Part shown: piece after piece, positions 10,936 through 22,108 of the stretch
Numbering within the stretch: position 1 is the first letter of the stretch
How the letters are laid out: the number at the start of each line of letters is the position of its first letter
Notes under the pieces: generated by a model
Databases searched by the model: none
What the model saw: only the letters and a program-made list of their open reading frames with translations
What the model was told of the DNA's origin: nothing
Program-made: the position numbers and the translations under genes
Source of the DNA: Aphrocallistes beatrix
Lineage: Eukaryota; Porifera; Hexactinellida; Sceptrulophora; Aphrocallistidae
DNA: 64,000 nucleotides
Assembly (NCBI GenBank): GCA_963281255.1
Contig: OY725498.1
Location: 2,108,001 to 2,172,000, forward strand
Reading direction: 5' to 3'

Positions 10936-11629
10936 CATATTGGGAGTCCATGAAGAAAAGGGTAGTTTTAGTAAAGAAGATAAAGGTCAGAAAATTAAGT
11001 ACTAGTGGATATTATAGTGTAGTGATGTATGCTTTGCATGTAGTTTGGTTTTAGAAAAGTAAGTTATTACTTTGTTAGAAAAATACACTTAAACATTTTC
11101 CCAATTTCATCGTGTCACACTGTAGATACGTATATAGAATAATACATGATATGAGTAGCGTATATGAGTATATGAGTAGCATATTTATATTATTATTGTA
11201 TAGACCAAAAGCTCAATAGAACTGATGACTCTCTAGCAGTAGTTGTTGCACAGTTAATCCTGCCATGTGCAACTCCAGAACAAGTTGATATCCTAAGACT
11301 CCTTATTCTCCAGCAACAATATATGAATGCCCTTCCAATCCCCATGCCTAAGAGCTCATCTAACCACTCAATCCAGATGTCTTGGTTTCGTGACTTTCAT
11401 TGGCTCTAATTGTTCGATGATGACCAATCGCTCTATTGCAAAAACCTTGGAGCCCCCTCCGGATATGAATACTGACAATAATCCTTCATTACTGATGAAA
11501 AATGATCCTTCTAAGTTGATTTCAAGTCAGGTATTGATGCGATCCCTAAAGCCATAACAAGTGCGGTCTGCACGTTCGGGCTGAATTAGTATCGAACTCA
11601 AAAAAAAAAGTTAATAACAGTGCTATTGC

Positions 11630-12720
11630 CAGCCATAAGGATGGATGCCCAATAAGAATTCGAATTGAAAAGAATTGGTCTCAAGGCCATTTTGAAAGTA
11701 TCAGGTTCTGTGGCTATCAGGGAATTCCCATGTGCGGACATCGTGATGAGGATGCTACAGCAACCTTCAACGGCCTTAATGCATTGATAGAACAGTTTAA
11801 TCCTGATGTGGAAAAATATTGTGTCCTGAGAACAAAGTTAAGTTCATCTCTCTCCAGATCCAGAATGAAGTGCTTGAATCGATTGTCATCAACAAGGTCA
11901 GATCCTTGTTTTCTATTATTCTGGACGAATCATCGGATATAAATCGCAACGAACAAGTGTCGTCTTGTGGTAACTTAGATACTAAAGCTGGAAATACATT
12001 CAGATGTATTTTCTCTGATATCACATGGCAAAGAGAACTACAGCCAATGCACTTCTGTTCCTTATGAAAGGTTCGTTGATGTCCTTTAATTGGCCTTTCT
12101 CAGGAATTTGGAATCAACGGTTGCAAATCAAGGTTGCTTCATAAAACGTTAGACTCTATACCGTAAACTGGGGCGACTTTGGCCCTAAGAGGTGACTTTG
12201 TCCCACAATAGCAATTTTAATAAAATATACTCAAACTTAGAAATATTGCGGTTTAAATATCTTGGGATATATTAAGAGTTTCATTCAACATATTATCAAT
12301 GTAATTACATTGATTCATAAGTTTGAGTATATTTTATTAAAATTGTTATTGTGGGACAAAGTCACCTCTTAGGGCCAAAGTCGCCCCAGTTTATGGTATT
12401 TGTATTATTTCGGCCACCAATTGAACTTAGTGGTTCAAGATTCCCTTGATGCACTTGCCGAATTTGCGATTGCTCTTGAGCGAATGAGCAAATGCAATAT
12501 TTATCAAAATTCAAGGACATCATCGATGTTTCTAAGCGATGCACTGAAGCTGCTCCTTGCCTACTCGCTGGCTAGTACGTTTGCCAGCGGTACTTGTAGA
12601 TGTATTCCTAGGTCACTATTCTGCAATTCTTAATTATCTCATCGAGACTAAGGAGGACCAAACTTTGCCCATCAAATTTTGAGTCTAGAGCTTTGATAGC
12701 CTTTGTGAGCTTCTATTTTA
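11630..12720 (+). pseudogene. hAT transposase relic (ZMYM5-like), split by a palindromic MITE
   Basis: The relic keeps the usual block order of hAT transposases next to ZMYM-type zinc fingers. It reads MCGHRDEDATATFNG (11730), the loosely conserved 'RGHRD' block; VRSLFSIILDESSDINRNEQ (11897) holding the first catalytic Asp of the RNase H-like core; and, after the MITE at 12161-12396, YYFGHQLNLVVQDS (12405), the 'HxLNLVV' block. Several frameshifts and stops separate them and the C-terminus is not found. The terminal repeats were not identified, so the limits are approximate. It is transposon-derived debris in the CWC27 intron, not a host gene. Confidence 0.7.
12161..12396. repeat. Palindromic MITE, copy 2
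   Basis: A 236-bp near-perfect hairpin, starting CCGTAAACTGGGGCGACTTT and ending with the inverse (CCCCAGTTTATGG). It is highly similar to the copy at 4006-4240. It sits inside the hAT relic, whose coding sequence continues on both sides, so this copy moved after that hAT had inserted. Confidence 0.9.
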
Positions 12721-14460
12721 AACTAATAATTATACGGATTACTTTGGGTTTTTCAAATCAGCAGCCTAGGTTGCTCGGAGATTAGTCTGTAATAACCTAT
12801 AAGATATAGCACTACCACTTTTATTCATAGAATATATTGTTAATAGGCATACGTTATTATATTTTATTTTAATTTTTCATCTTACTATAGGGCTCAAATT
12901 GACCCCAAGTTTACCCCTTTAGTGTGGATATTCGTCCCGAGTTTATTTTGAAAAATTAGAAGAGGGATATAAATAGAGAGATTCAGCACTCATCAAAGAG
13001 TTTTTATTACTTATAATAGTATTATGAAAAACTTCCCCTATCTTAATTTCATCAAGAACAATTCATTTGGGATTGAGGAGGATCAAGGGCTCAGAAAACG
13101 GGGTGAGAACGATCGCAGCGAGCAAAGATGGTTCTTCGATACTCAAATTTGAGTTAGTGCTAAAATAAATACTACAGCAATCAAACTTGCTTAATAATTT
13201 GGTAGATACCACCATTCCATACTTGACAATTCACAGTGCCACAATCGATACGTGACAATTGAATGCGGATAGTTTGTTGCTTATACAATCTGATTTTATA
13301 CTACATACAGTAGATATTGGATATAGTGATAATTTGACCAAAAATTCCCTGTCCCCGGCACTACTAACCACTATATCCAATATATATACTGTGCTATGTA
13401 TATAGTTTAAATTATTAGTATTTAACAGATTATTTTAGAATAAGAATTATAAATAATGAAATATTGTGGGATGATGACATTCAACAGTGGCTATAAAGAA
13501 CAATGTATAGTTTCAAATGTGTTAGTTTTTCTTGGTAATCCGGCTATAATTTCCTGATGTTAACTCCACTTATCAATAAGGATTAATGTTTGCTAAAAGT
13601 TAGGTTGCCCCTGATATAGGTTTAGATTGGTTGTTCTCATTATTATTTATGTTTATTATTCTACACTATAAACAACATCCGTTAAAAAACTTCAATGATT
13701 TAAACTAATTACAGTAGATATTGGATTAGTGATAATGCCCAGTGCAGGAAATTTTAGGATCTATCAGCTTTACTATAAAGCTAATGAATGATAAAATGTT
13801 CTGTAGCGATATCTCTATAATATTATGTTTACTTCATTATGATGATGTCATCTTAAATCTGCAAAAATCAGCCAATTTTTCTCACTTTCTTCCACAGCTG
13901 AAATAAATGCCTATAAATTTTAATAGACTGCATCGAGATAGCATGAGTCATTTGAATTATTAGTAGCGCTTAAGCACCGTTTATTAGAGTTCATAGTTAG
14001 CCTTATTTGCAGTTCACAACGCATATAGTAAACCCGACGGATAGTGAGGTAGGGGTTTGTGGAGCAGAACTTTATTAAGTGAGGTTTTCTAATGTAAAAT
14101 ACTGCCATAAACAGTAAAACATTGGTAAGGAGGCCATACCCTCTCCACTGTGTTTACCAAATATGGGCTTTAATAAATTTGATCCTAGCATTTCTGGGTG
14201 TCTAAGGCGGACTGTGTGGCTTGCTTCAGATACCCAATGGCTCTTATAGGTACATATATATCAAATTATTAGAGTGATTATTCAGGCATTAGGAATTCGT
14301 TTAGACCACTTTGGGACTGAATTTCATCGTTAAGGTAATTAAGGCGCCATCAAAGAGATGTCATTGACATTTTCAGTATCCATCTGTCGAATTTTCCCGT
14401 CCGTTTACCTTCCATTGCACTCCATATGAGTAAATTCAATGTTTGAATCAGATGTAAAAT
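12721..14460. other. Intronic DNA without recognised genes; small inverted repeats
   Basis: At 13310-13400 the segment CAGTAGATATTGGATATAG is repeated in inverse as CTATATCCAATATATATACTG, and a third related copy occurs at 13712. At 13920-14150 lies a repeat whose reverse complement resembles 21334-21500 (shared TTTTACATTAGAAAAC and CTCCACAAAC..CCTACCTCACT). The remainder shows nothing identifiable. Confidence 0.5.
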
Positions 14461-14461
14461 A

Positions 14462-15819
14462 CAGTACAAGGTGTGTAATAAGTTCTGTCCCATTGATAGA
14501 ATGCCGTAAATTAATTATTAGTGCTTAGATTGTATTCAAATTTTATAGGAAGTAACTACATACTATCTGTTTTAAGAAATGCATTCAACTTTCAAAGACC
14601 CCCTAGAGTATTTTTTTTAAAGTTTGAATCTCTAGATGCTTAACCTTCAAATAGTTTACTTTGATTACTTTTATACCAAATGTTCACCATAAAAAATCAA
14701 GCAATTTGGAGATGATTTAGTGGTCTCGCAAGGTAGGCTTCTCCAAGTGCAGATTTATAATGGGATTTTTCCGGTTTGAGGATAAAATTGCAAAAAGTGT
14801 ACTCTGATATAAGCAAAGGATCTAGCAATTTTGTATTAAGATATTTGGGGGTGGTTTTATACCAGCTAATAATACATTTTGAAGGGCTAAAATCTACCGG
14901 TTGGGAGAATTGGCGAAATCAGTGGGCCATTAATAAGTACGGAGGCTGATCCCAAAGTACGGAGGCTGATCCCAACTGAGATCCCCGCAGAAACCATGAC
15001 ATAACTTGGTCTCTGTACCCTCTTTACCAATCTATGCTTCTCAGAGACTGACCGTGATAAAATTTGTCATTTTCCTCTTTAAACAGGCAAAATAACAGAA
15101 TTTCTTTAGTCAAGGGATGGGCCTATATTCCTAAAGAAACGTCGCGTATTTCAGTTGAGTCCGTTCCCAGATGCCTCAAGGCTGTAAACAAAAAGAAAGG
15201 TGAGTATATTGAAAGTTGGATGCATTTCTTAAAACAGATGGTATGCAGTTACTTCCTATAAAGTTGGAAGACAGCCTAAGCACTAATAATTGAATTGTCT
15301 TTTATCAATGGGACAGAACTTAATACCCACCCTGTAGAACTCCATAAGTGGGGGCGCTCGGGACGACTAAAACGTGCCTACTCCCCTCCCCGTTCCCCAC
15401 TTATGATTGTGTACAATAATCACAAAATATTTAGCCAAAATGTTTTTAAAATCCATTTATAGTAAATCCAAGTCATTTTTGTCATTTTTGGTCTATAATA
15501 TATCTATTTCGTTCATTTTCTGACATTTGGATCAATGTATTGTCTGCCCAGATGATCTTAAAATTACTCTCTAGCTCAAATCGGGTTAACTTAAGACACA
15601 ATCATATTACAAACTGCAAATTGTGTCCATATAACCGCTCTCACCATTTTACCTCAAATTAAGGTTAACTCTAATGGTAAAATAATTTTTAAAATTTTTA
15701 TTTTCCCCATTCCCCACTTATAGTGGTTTATTTGTATGGAAATGGATTAAATTGGCCTAAATTTACCCCACATAAAGAGATTCCCCAAATATAGCGACCC
15801 CACTTATAGGGTTCTACTG
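14462..15819. mobile_element. Pogo-like element with a mariner inserted in its left terminus
   Basis: When the nested element is set aside, the left end reads CAG|TA|GAACTCCATAAGTGGGG and the right end, inverted, reads CAGTAGAACCCTATAAGTGGGG. The TA in the left terminus (14465-14466 and 15335-15336) is the insertion site of the inner element. TA precedes the left end (14460-14461); the right flank is CA, probably a mutated TA. The 0.5-kb interior has no coding capacity. Confidence 0.8.
14467..15334 (+). mobile_element. Tc1/mariner derivative with about 110-bp TIRs, nested
   Basis: The ends CAAGGTGTGTAATAAG and CTTAATACCCACCCTG are inverted, and the similarity continues for over 100 bp (AGTTCTGTCCCATTGATA, AGTGCTTAG). 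TA duplications lie at 14465-14466 and 15335-15336. The right part (about 15064-15225) still encodes the C-terminal end of a transposase, GWAYIPKETSRISVESVPR then LKAVNKKKGEYIE. The rest of the gene is gone. Confidence 0.85.
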
Positions 15820-16164
15820 CACTTGATTCCTCCAGATACTGCGGCGTCTCGGTTTATCTTTTGCTCGCGACGCTATTCAATGCAAGTTATATATGAGTTC
15901 ATGTTCTGTCCTTGAACCGACAGTTCGTTGAACTGAATCAGTTCGAGACATCTTGGATGGTTTTCTTCGATGTTTTCCAAAGAATGTACGACCTATATCT
16001 GGCATAATTTTACATTTATCAACAAATGAGTGTTTCAAAGTATTCTCTAACATCATATAAACTGTCTTTCTTCAATAACGTTTGAGATTTCATCAATGGT
16101 TCCCAAGAACCTTTCGAGAGGCAGTCGTTCTGGAATCTCGTCAAGATAAGAATGGACTGTCCAA
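15820..16164. other. Unassigned intronic DNA, possibly decayed coding sequence
   Basis: There is no frame longer than the background. The less AT-rich composition at 15840-15900 and 16080-16150 suggests an old transposase fragment, but I cannot name it. Confidence 0.35.
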
Positions 16165-16608
16165 GTTCGAACTTAGTTAAGTAGGAGCAAAACCCGTATT
16201 CACTAAGAGTTCGTACTTAAGTACTAAGTTTAAACTTAGTTAAGTTCGAACTTAACTCGTATTCACTAAGATTTAAGTTCGAACTTAAGCACCAACTTTT
16301 ATTATCAATTTACTATATAATGCATCAATAATGTTCAATCAATGTTTCTTACTAGTTACAATGACTTTCAAATAGTATTGAAATTTCATTACTTAAAATA
16401 TGCTATAATATAAGCATTTCTAAAGATTCATGTGAACTATTTAACTGTTAGTAAGGAATGTAAATATAGTATTTCATATGTGATTTAATCTATGAAATAG
16501 GAATGTAATCTAAATACATGGTAAATATTATAATCGTTGTTAAGGCAATTATTATTATCATAAGACGGAAAGTATGAATGAAATAATAAGTTCCAGAAAC
16601 ATGCAATT

Positions 16609-17672
16609 TTGATTATTATATCTTTTAAAATGGCAGGATTCATTCCAATATTTATAGCTGAAGAAGACGAGGAGAGTCGAGAGCGAGTTTTCAGTGATCG
16701 TAGGGATCCATTGGATTGCTTTGACGATTTTGAACTTGTCCAGCGGTACCGTTCCTCAAGATCAGCGATACTGCGAATTAGAGATTTGCTTAAAAACCAT
16801 TAAAACTCAACTGATCGGTCCCATGCAGCACCTCCACACGTGCAAGTTTGTGTAGCTTTGCAATTCTTTGCTTCGGGTACATTCCAAATGATCTGTGGAG
16901 ATGGAGTTCAAGTGAGTCAATCTTCGGCCAGTCGTTATATTAGCGCTGTTGCGCTTGGTTTGCAAGAGAATTACTCAAAATTTGTCAGGATGCCCTCATC
17001 TACAGAGAAACCTAATATTAAATCTCAATGTTATGACATTGCACACCTTCCAGGGGTACTTGGGTTGGTTGATGGGACGCATATAAGGATTCAAAAGCCT
17101 AGCGAAAACGAAGCTGATTATGTAAACCGACATTTCTACTTTTCTATCAATGTCTAAGCTTTGTGTCTACCAGATGGTCAGTTCGGTGATGTTTTGGCAA
17201 GATTTCCTGATCCGTACATGATTCTCGTATTTGGAAACTATCACAGGTTGGAATTTATGTTGAAAATAATGTCTTGGTCGGAGAGCATATATTGGGCGAC
17301 AGTGGGTATATATATGCTTAAACAATTTCTTTTAACACCCTATCGACAACCGACTACAGAAGCTCAAAACAATTATAATTACTCACACAAGAAAACGCGT
17401 GTTTTGATAGAACAAACTTTTGGAAGTGGAAGTGGCGATTTAATTGTCTCCATGGTGAAATCCGGATGGCTCCAGACAAGGTTTGCATCTTCATTAACGC
17501 ATGTGCTGTCCTGCATAATATGGCAATTGCTTGGAAGCAACCAATGTCCGAAGACCTACTTTCTCATGACATTACTATGGATGAAGATTTAAATTTAGAG
17601 GAATCTTCTGCAGTTGGACAATTGGCTGCTAAACATTATAGGGACCAATTTGTTATCCATAATTTCAGTTAA
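16609..17672 (+). pseudogene. HARBI1-like PIF/Harbinger transposase, broken
   Basis: Successive frames give SDRRDPLDCFDDFELVQRYR, the N-terminal helical region of HARBI1-type transposases; then VALQFFASGTFQ and GVQVSQSSASRYISAV, the helix-turn-helix; then GVLGLVDGTHIRIQ, where the D of 'DGTHI' is the first catalytic residue; and NYNYSHKKTRVLIEQTFG, which carries the catalytic Glu region. It ends with VCIFINACAVLHNMAI. Stops after the first 64 codons (16801) and after SINV (17155), plus frameshifts near 17460, inactivate it. The second Asp is in a disturbed stretch (17200-17310). The gene lies upstream of the Myb-like partner in the same orientation. Confidence 0.85.
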
Positions 17673-18022
17673 AATATTAAATAGAATATCATACAAATTT
17701 AATTAATAATTAATATTAGGAAATTCATAGGAAATTCAAATTTTCACAGGGTATTAAACTTTCTTCGGCTGACATTTAAAAATCAAAGACTGATATTCAA
17801 GCACATGATTAAATATTAGTAACCAGTAAAAACATTATATATTTTTGAAGTATGATATTCTAAAGACATGAATTACATTCATTTTGACACAAGTAATCAA
17901 AATAACACGGCTAAATGTTGTATATATATATCAAAGATTCCCAAAATATATCATAAACAGCTCGCTAATTGTATGGTCTTTCATCCGGTTCATATAAATT
18001 GCGAATGATTATCATAATATCC

Positions 18023-18784
18023 ATGACAGAAAAATGGACGAAGGAAGAGGAATGCACACTGATCGAATGCATTGAAATTGCTGGCGATTCAATTAGGGGG
18101 TCAGGAAATACCGCCGAAATCAATAGGAACAAATAGGCACTGTGGATCGACATCGCAGGGAAAGTAAATTCGTTACATGCAAGTAATCGAGGGGTTGAAG
18201 AGGTCAAAAAGAAGTGGAATAACCTGAAACTAGCCGCTAAATCAAAAGTTGATGCTAGTCATAGGGAGGCTAGTAGGACTGGCGGTGGCTCTAACTCTGC
18301 TGGTGTCGTAGAAGATGTTGAGTCGCTCATTCTCTCAGCAGACAAGACCATTACAAACACCGAGAGAATATCTCAAATGTTTGAGAGCAGCCCATCTTTC
18401 ATGGGGATTTTAGGCACAGCGGATCTCTTCCAAGTACCCCTTGAGCGTGAAAGTGAAGAGATCCTTGAATCTCCTGTGGTGGAAGTAAAGACTTCATATG
18501 CTGCAGAGAAGGGGAAGAGTCAAGGAAGTCGAAAACGGAAACGTGAAGCTTCTCCCGAGTTTGATGAGCCAAGGCCAAGGTTGACTGCATCCGATTTAGT
18601 TCCTCTGCAACAGGAAGTACTTTATCAACTAATGGCAGTATTCTCAGAGCAACTGAAATTGATTGGAGAACAAAGGGCTTATTATAAATTAAAAAGGGAA
18701 AAACTATTAAATCATTCGAACGCAGAAGAGGCTCATAGATCTTTCTATCATGATCAACTTAGCATAATATATTGGTTAATTTAG
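18023..18784 (+). pseudogene. Harbinger Myb/SANT-like accessory protein, one in-frame stop
   Basis: The frame is continuous from ATG 18023 to TAG 18782-18784 (253 codons) apart from a single TAG at 18134-18136. Residues 1-80 are a Myb/SANT-like DNA-binding domain (EKWTKEEECTLIECIE, then LWIDIAGKVN, then EVKKKWNNLKLAAKSK), of the type found in NAIF1/MSANTD proteins and Harbinger partners. It continues with a 'TGGG' linker, an acidic middle, a basic stretch (SRKRKREAS) that could be a nuclear localisation signal, and a C-terminal coiled segment (QLKLIGEQRAYYKLKREK). In Harbinger systems this partner binds the element ends and brings the transposase to the nucleus. A related gene is on the minus strand at 50823-51394. 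Confidence 0.8.
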
Positions 18785-19938
18785 AAATATTGTATACGTA
18801 TTACTAGGCATATCAGTATGAATCAAATCTACAAGTACTTGTACATCAAATGATATTAAATTTCGGCTCTACGTATTTCAAATACAATGAAAAACAAAAC
18901 AAGTTGGATTATAATATCAATGTAATACAATGTCAAAATTGTTGATACATCAATATGACATTGCATTATATAGAGATTATCATCTTACTCGTCTTGTTCG
19001 TCATTCTATTTGATAATATTACTTCAATTTAATAATACCATTTGATGTATAAATTTGATTCATGCCGTTATTAGTGTTTGGAATCCGGATAATATCCTGA
19101 TAGCAAAGTTACAACAATTATCCGGTATCCGGATAGTAAATAGTTGGATTTCCGGATTTTTAGGATATTTAGATATCTTGGCTGCAATTGGTTAAGGATT
19201 CAGAGAGTCAGTGTTATTAGTATATTATTTATAAATTCACTGATATCGATGTGTATCAATTTTCAGAGATAATTGTTTGTGATAATCGCCTTAAAATCCA
19301 TAATTTAAGTAATATGCTAATTGTGGAAGCTAACTGTACAGATATTCAATAAGAATGATATCAGTTATGATTCTTTGAAAATATGGCGAAGAGGATTATA
19401 TAGTCTGAAGTTTGGGATCATTTCTTTCGAGGCGGCGAAAGCTAGCAAGTTGCAATGCCTGTGATACAGAAATTTATTGAGGTAGTTGTACAAGTGCAAT
19501 GCGAAACCAATGCCGTTCATAGCATAATATTTGTACCTAATTTGTAACTAAAATAAGAAGTGCGCATAGGTTAGGTGATGACACATTAGATGGCTTATGT
19601 TTTCTGATACGTCACTTTAGGAAACAAAGGACTAATTACTATTCCTTAGCTCGTTTAGATATCTACAGGTATTACTATTCCAGGGCCGGCGCCACTGATC
19701 CGGTTTCAACCGGACCACTTTTCAAAACTGGCCCCAGGTTGGTCATGATAAACCGGACAACTTTTCCGAACTGTTCATGAATTTTTGGACTCTTTGATGT
19801 ATATATTTATCCGTGTATTTTTGTTCATTTGATTTTGGTTATTTGTGTGAAAATGAATGTCATTGATATCTTTTGAATATCATACAAATATATCCAGTGT
19901 TTTTACTTGTTGGTACTATTTAATCATGTGCTCTAGTA

Positions 19939-20106
19939 CAGTCGAGGTCGCTTATTGTGAACCACCAGGGGACCAAATAATCTGTTTATAATAGAGATAC
20001 TTCATATTAAGCGAATTTGATTCAATACAAATCCTATATAAAGGGTGAAATTGGGACCAGGAGGCTAGTTCATATTAAGCAGGTTCATAATAAGCGACCC
20101 TGACTG
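19939..20106. mobile_element. Pogo-like MITE (GGTCGCTTATTRTGAAC ends), copy 1
   Basis: The ends are CAGTCGAGGTCGCTTATTG and, inverted, CAGTCAGGGTCGCTTATTAT. TA flanks at 19937-19938 and 20107-20108. It is 168 bp with no coding capacity. A second copy in the opposite orientation is at 36689-36872. Confidence 0.9.
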
Positions 20107-20262
20107 TATATTGATAATAAAAGTTAGTTTTTAACCTAAAACTACCGAAATGTACCACAGTGGTACAACTTTATGGCTTCTTTCCCATTGAAAATGGCTG
20201 GAGACATCGCGATATCGCGAGTTTTCGATAATCTAGGGTTAAATACGAACTCTTAGTGAATA

Positions 20263-21622
20263 AGAAAATATAGAAGGCATTGCTATATCATCTGGAATGA
20301 ATATACTACAATTAAATTTTGGTTCTTTCTTCTTTTCAATAATGACTGGTAGAATATTTCTGTCACTTGTTGTTAATGATCTACCTCTACTAAGAAGAAT
20401 GCAAAGTGTGAGATGATTAGTAGTTGCCTATCTTGGGACTCAGAGATTGAATCAAGTGGGTTGAATTAATAACACCGTGATCAGTTGCCGATTCTAGTGT
20501 CTGATTAAAGCCCACCACAACATCATGCTTGGATATTGAGTGTTATGCAAGATTATCAATCCCTCTTTCTTACAAAATTTTCTCTGCTTCGGCCGTCTCT
20601 ATTTCACAAACGATCATAATCTCTGCTATGGCCTAGATGAGAAAAGATTTTGATTGGAAACTTTAAACCAGTCATATTATGGAGTCCGACTCCAAGAAGA
20701 AAATGCTTTCATGTGACAACTTTTCTCCTTGAAATACCATTAATAAAGTCGTAGCAATAAGAAGATACAAATAACTTTACACTATCGCTTCATGCATGAA
20801 CTTTTTATTTCAACAGATGAGTAAAAAATTATTCAAACTTAATGGATAGTCTTTTCTTTAAGAGATTCAGCTGTAGGCAACCGTGCCATTTTGTCATTTT
20901 TAGTGGCATATTCAATAATATATTGAGCAGCTTCTTTCAAAAATTGAATTTTTATCTTTAATGATTTTCGAGCCTGCTTTAATGCTCACGACTTAAAGTA
21001 GTGATATCATTGCATTTTGCACTACAGCCGGAGATTATGCACAAGCTTGTACTGTCTATATGTCTTGATTGTTAGCCGCTATGACTCGAAATTATCCGAA
21101 AATGGGAATACAGTGGATGCCGGTTATGTTCTTATTTATGCATTAGATACGATAGCGACGAATTTTTCTTGCGAAGTATTTTCGCCATTCCACGATGAAA
21201 TTTACAGTTCCAAATGCGGTCTAAACGAATTCCTCATCCTGAAGACCCCATAATAATTTCATTTGTATCTATAAGAGTCATTGTGTTTCTGAAGTTCAAC
21301 TTTCAAGCCTGGTAGTGCTAGGATATAATGTATAAAACTCAGCGGAGCGGGTATGGCCTCTTTACCAAAGTAATTCCTGTTTATAAAGTATTTTACATTA
21401 GAAAACATTACCTGGTAATATTCTACTCCACAAACTCCCTACCTCACTCTCCATCTGGTATAATACCTTATATGTGCTTTGTATCTTTAAATACGCTGCG
21501 TCACTTGTGTAAATTGTTGTGAGATGTGATTTAGTCATTAGTAGCTTTAAAAGGATATTTAGGTTTCCAAAAACAGTATAATCTACAAGTTAGTATTACG
21601 GTATTTCCTACATTTTATTTAG
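20263..21622. other. Intron end, no recognised gene; inverted partner of a repeat at 13.9-14.15 kb
   Basis: The segment 21334-21500 matches the reverse complement of 13950-14145 in patches. The remaining bases up to the acceptor at 21622 hold nothing I can identify. Confidence 0.5.
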
Positions 21623-22108
21623 GTAGATGCAAGACTCGAATACAAAAAATTAAGAAGAGAATTACGCCTGAAATCTCAAGCCAAGAAGCGTGTAGATACT
21701 TCGGAATCTGGCACCATTAATGACTCTTCAGTTCACAATTACCCTTACGAGAGTCAAATAAATGAATACGTAAATATTTCTAAAAAACTCAAGAATGATG
21801 CTGCTGCTCGTGAAACAAATACGCTAGCACTGATCTCTAAATTCTCCAGTAAGCTAAAGATGCTTCGAAAATTTGGAGAGGATTCATCCGAGTCTGACGT
21901 TGGAGAATATGATGACAAAAATCACGGACCTAGCTTGGATCCTTCTTGGATGACCAGAAGTCTAGTGTTCATTAGAGGAAATGAGGCAGAGGTTAAGGAT
22001 GTTAATGTGGTTGCTGAAGACCGATGGGATATATACGATCCAAGAAATAGTATTAATAAAAGGAGACGGGAGGAGAACAGGAAACTCAAGCAAAAATCTA
22101 AGCATTAA
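21623..22108 (+). CDS. CWC27: CWC27 last coding exon
   Basis: This exon is 161 codons plus TAA, entered in phase 0 through acceptor TTTTATTTAG. It begins VDARLEYKKLRRELRLKSQA, which aligns with the Arg/Lys-rich coiled region of human CWC27 (EELRKEARQLKRELL). It continues with ETNTLALISKFSSKL (human DQTLALLNQFKSKL) and ends with the diagnostic C-terminus WDIYDPRNSINKRRREENRK (human EIYDPRNPVNKRRREE). With the exon at 67-528 it gives the whole tail of the protein. The stop at 22106-22108 is followed by AT-rich 3' flank; no clean polyadenylation signal stands out. The match in both order and motif makes this a near-certain orthologue. Confidence 0.95.
   Translation, partial: VDARLEYKKLRRELRLKSQAKKRVDTSESGTINDSSVHNYPYESQINEYVNISKKLKNDAAARETNTLALISKFSSKLKMLRKFGEDSSESDVGEYDDKNHGPSLDPSWMTRSLVFIRGNEAEVKDVNVVAEDRWDIYDPRNSINKRRREENRKLKQKSKH

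Larger units (their letters stand above)
9519..11122 (+). mobile_element. Tc1 element with two MITEs nested inside
   Basis: Inverted termini CAGTGTGACACGAT (9519) and ATCGTGTCACACTG (to 11122) extend about 25 bp (AATTGGGAA inside) and are flanked by TA at 9517-9518 and 11123-11124. Removing the MITEs at 9613-9976 and 10092-10403 leaves only about 0.9 kb, so part of the N-terminal coding region is deleted. It inserted just behind the older Tc1 relic at 7779-9516. Confidence 0.85.
16165..20262 (+). mobile_element. PIF/Harbinger element with transposase and Myb-like genes
   Basis: The left end has TATTCACTAAGAGTTCGTA (16197) and the right end its inverse (TACGAACTCTTAGTGAATA, to 20262). Several palindromic AAGTTCGAACTT sites lie just inside the left end (16163-16290). 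Between them are a HARBI1-type transposase gene and a Myb/SANT-like gene on the same strand, the standard two-gene plan of this superfamily. The three-base target duplication could not be fixed. A pogo-like MITE (19939-20106) lies near its right end. The region 18785-19938 is non-coding, with a GGATATCCGG-like patch at 19080-19160 and an unassigned GC-richer patch at 19680-19770. Confidence 0.8.
529..21622 (+). other. CWC27: 21.1-kb CWC27 intron filled with nested transposons
   Basis: This is the interval between donor 529 and acceptor 21621-21622 (TTTTATTTAG). Both flanking exons are phase 0, and the direct join gives a continuous coiled, Lys/Arg-rich segment like that of human CWC27, so a missing intermediate exon is not needed, though a small one cannot be excluded. 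Nearly everything recognisable inside is mobile DNA. Elements lie on both strands, and none supplies an intact transposase. Confidence 0.8.

Noticed and set aside
21860-22108. A separate 82-residue gene starting at the ATG at 21860
   Set aside because: The frame is open back to the acceptor at 21622, and the upstream part matches CWC27, so this ATG is an internal Met.
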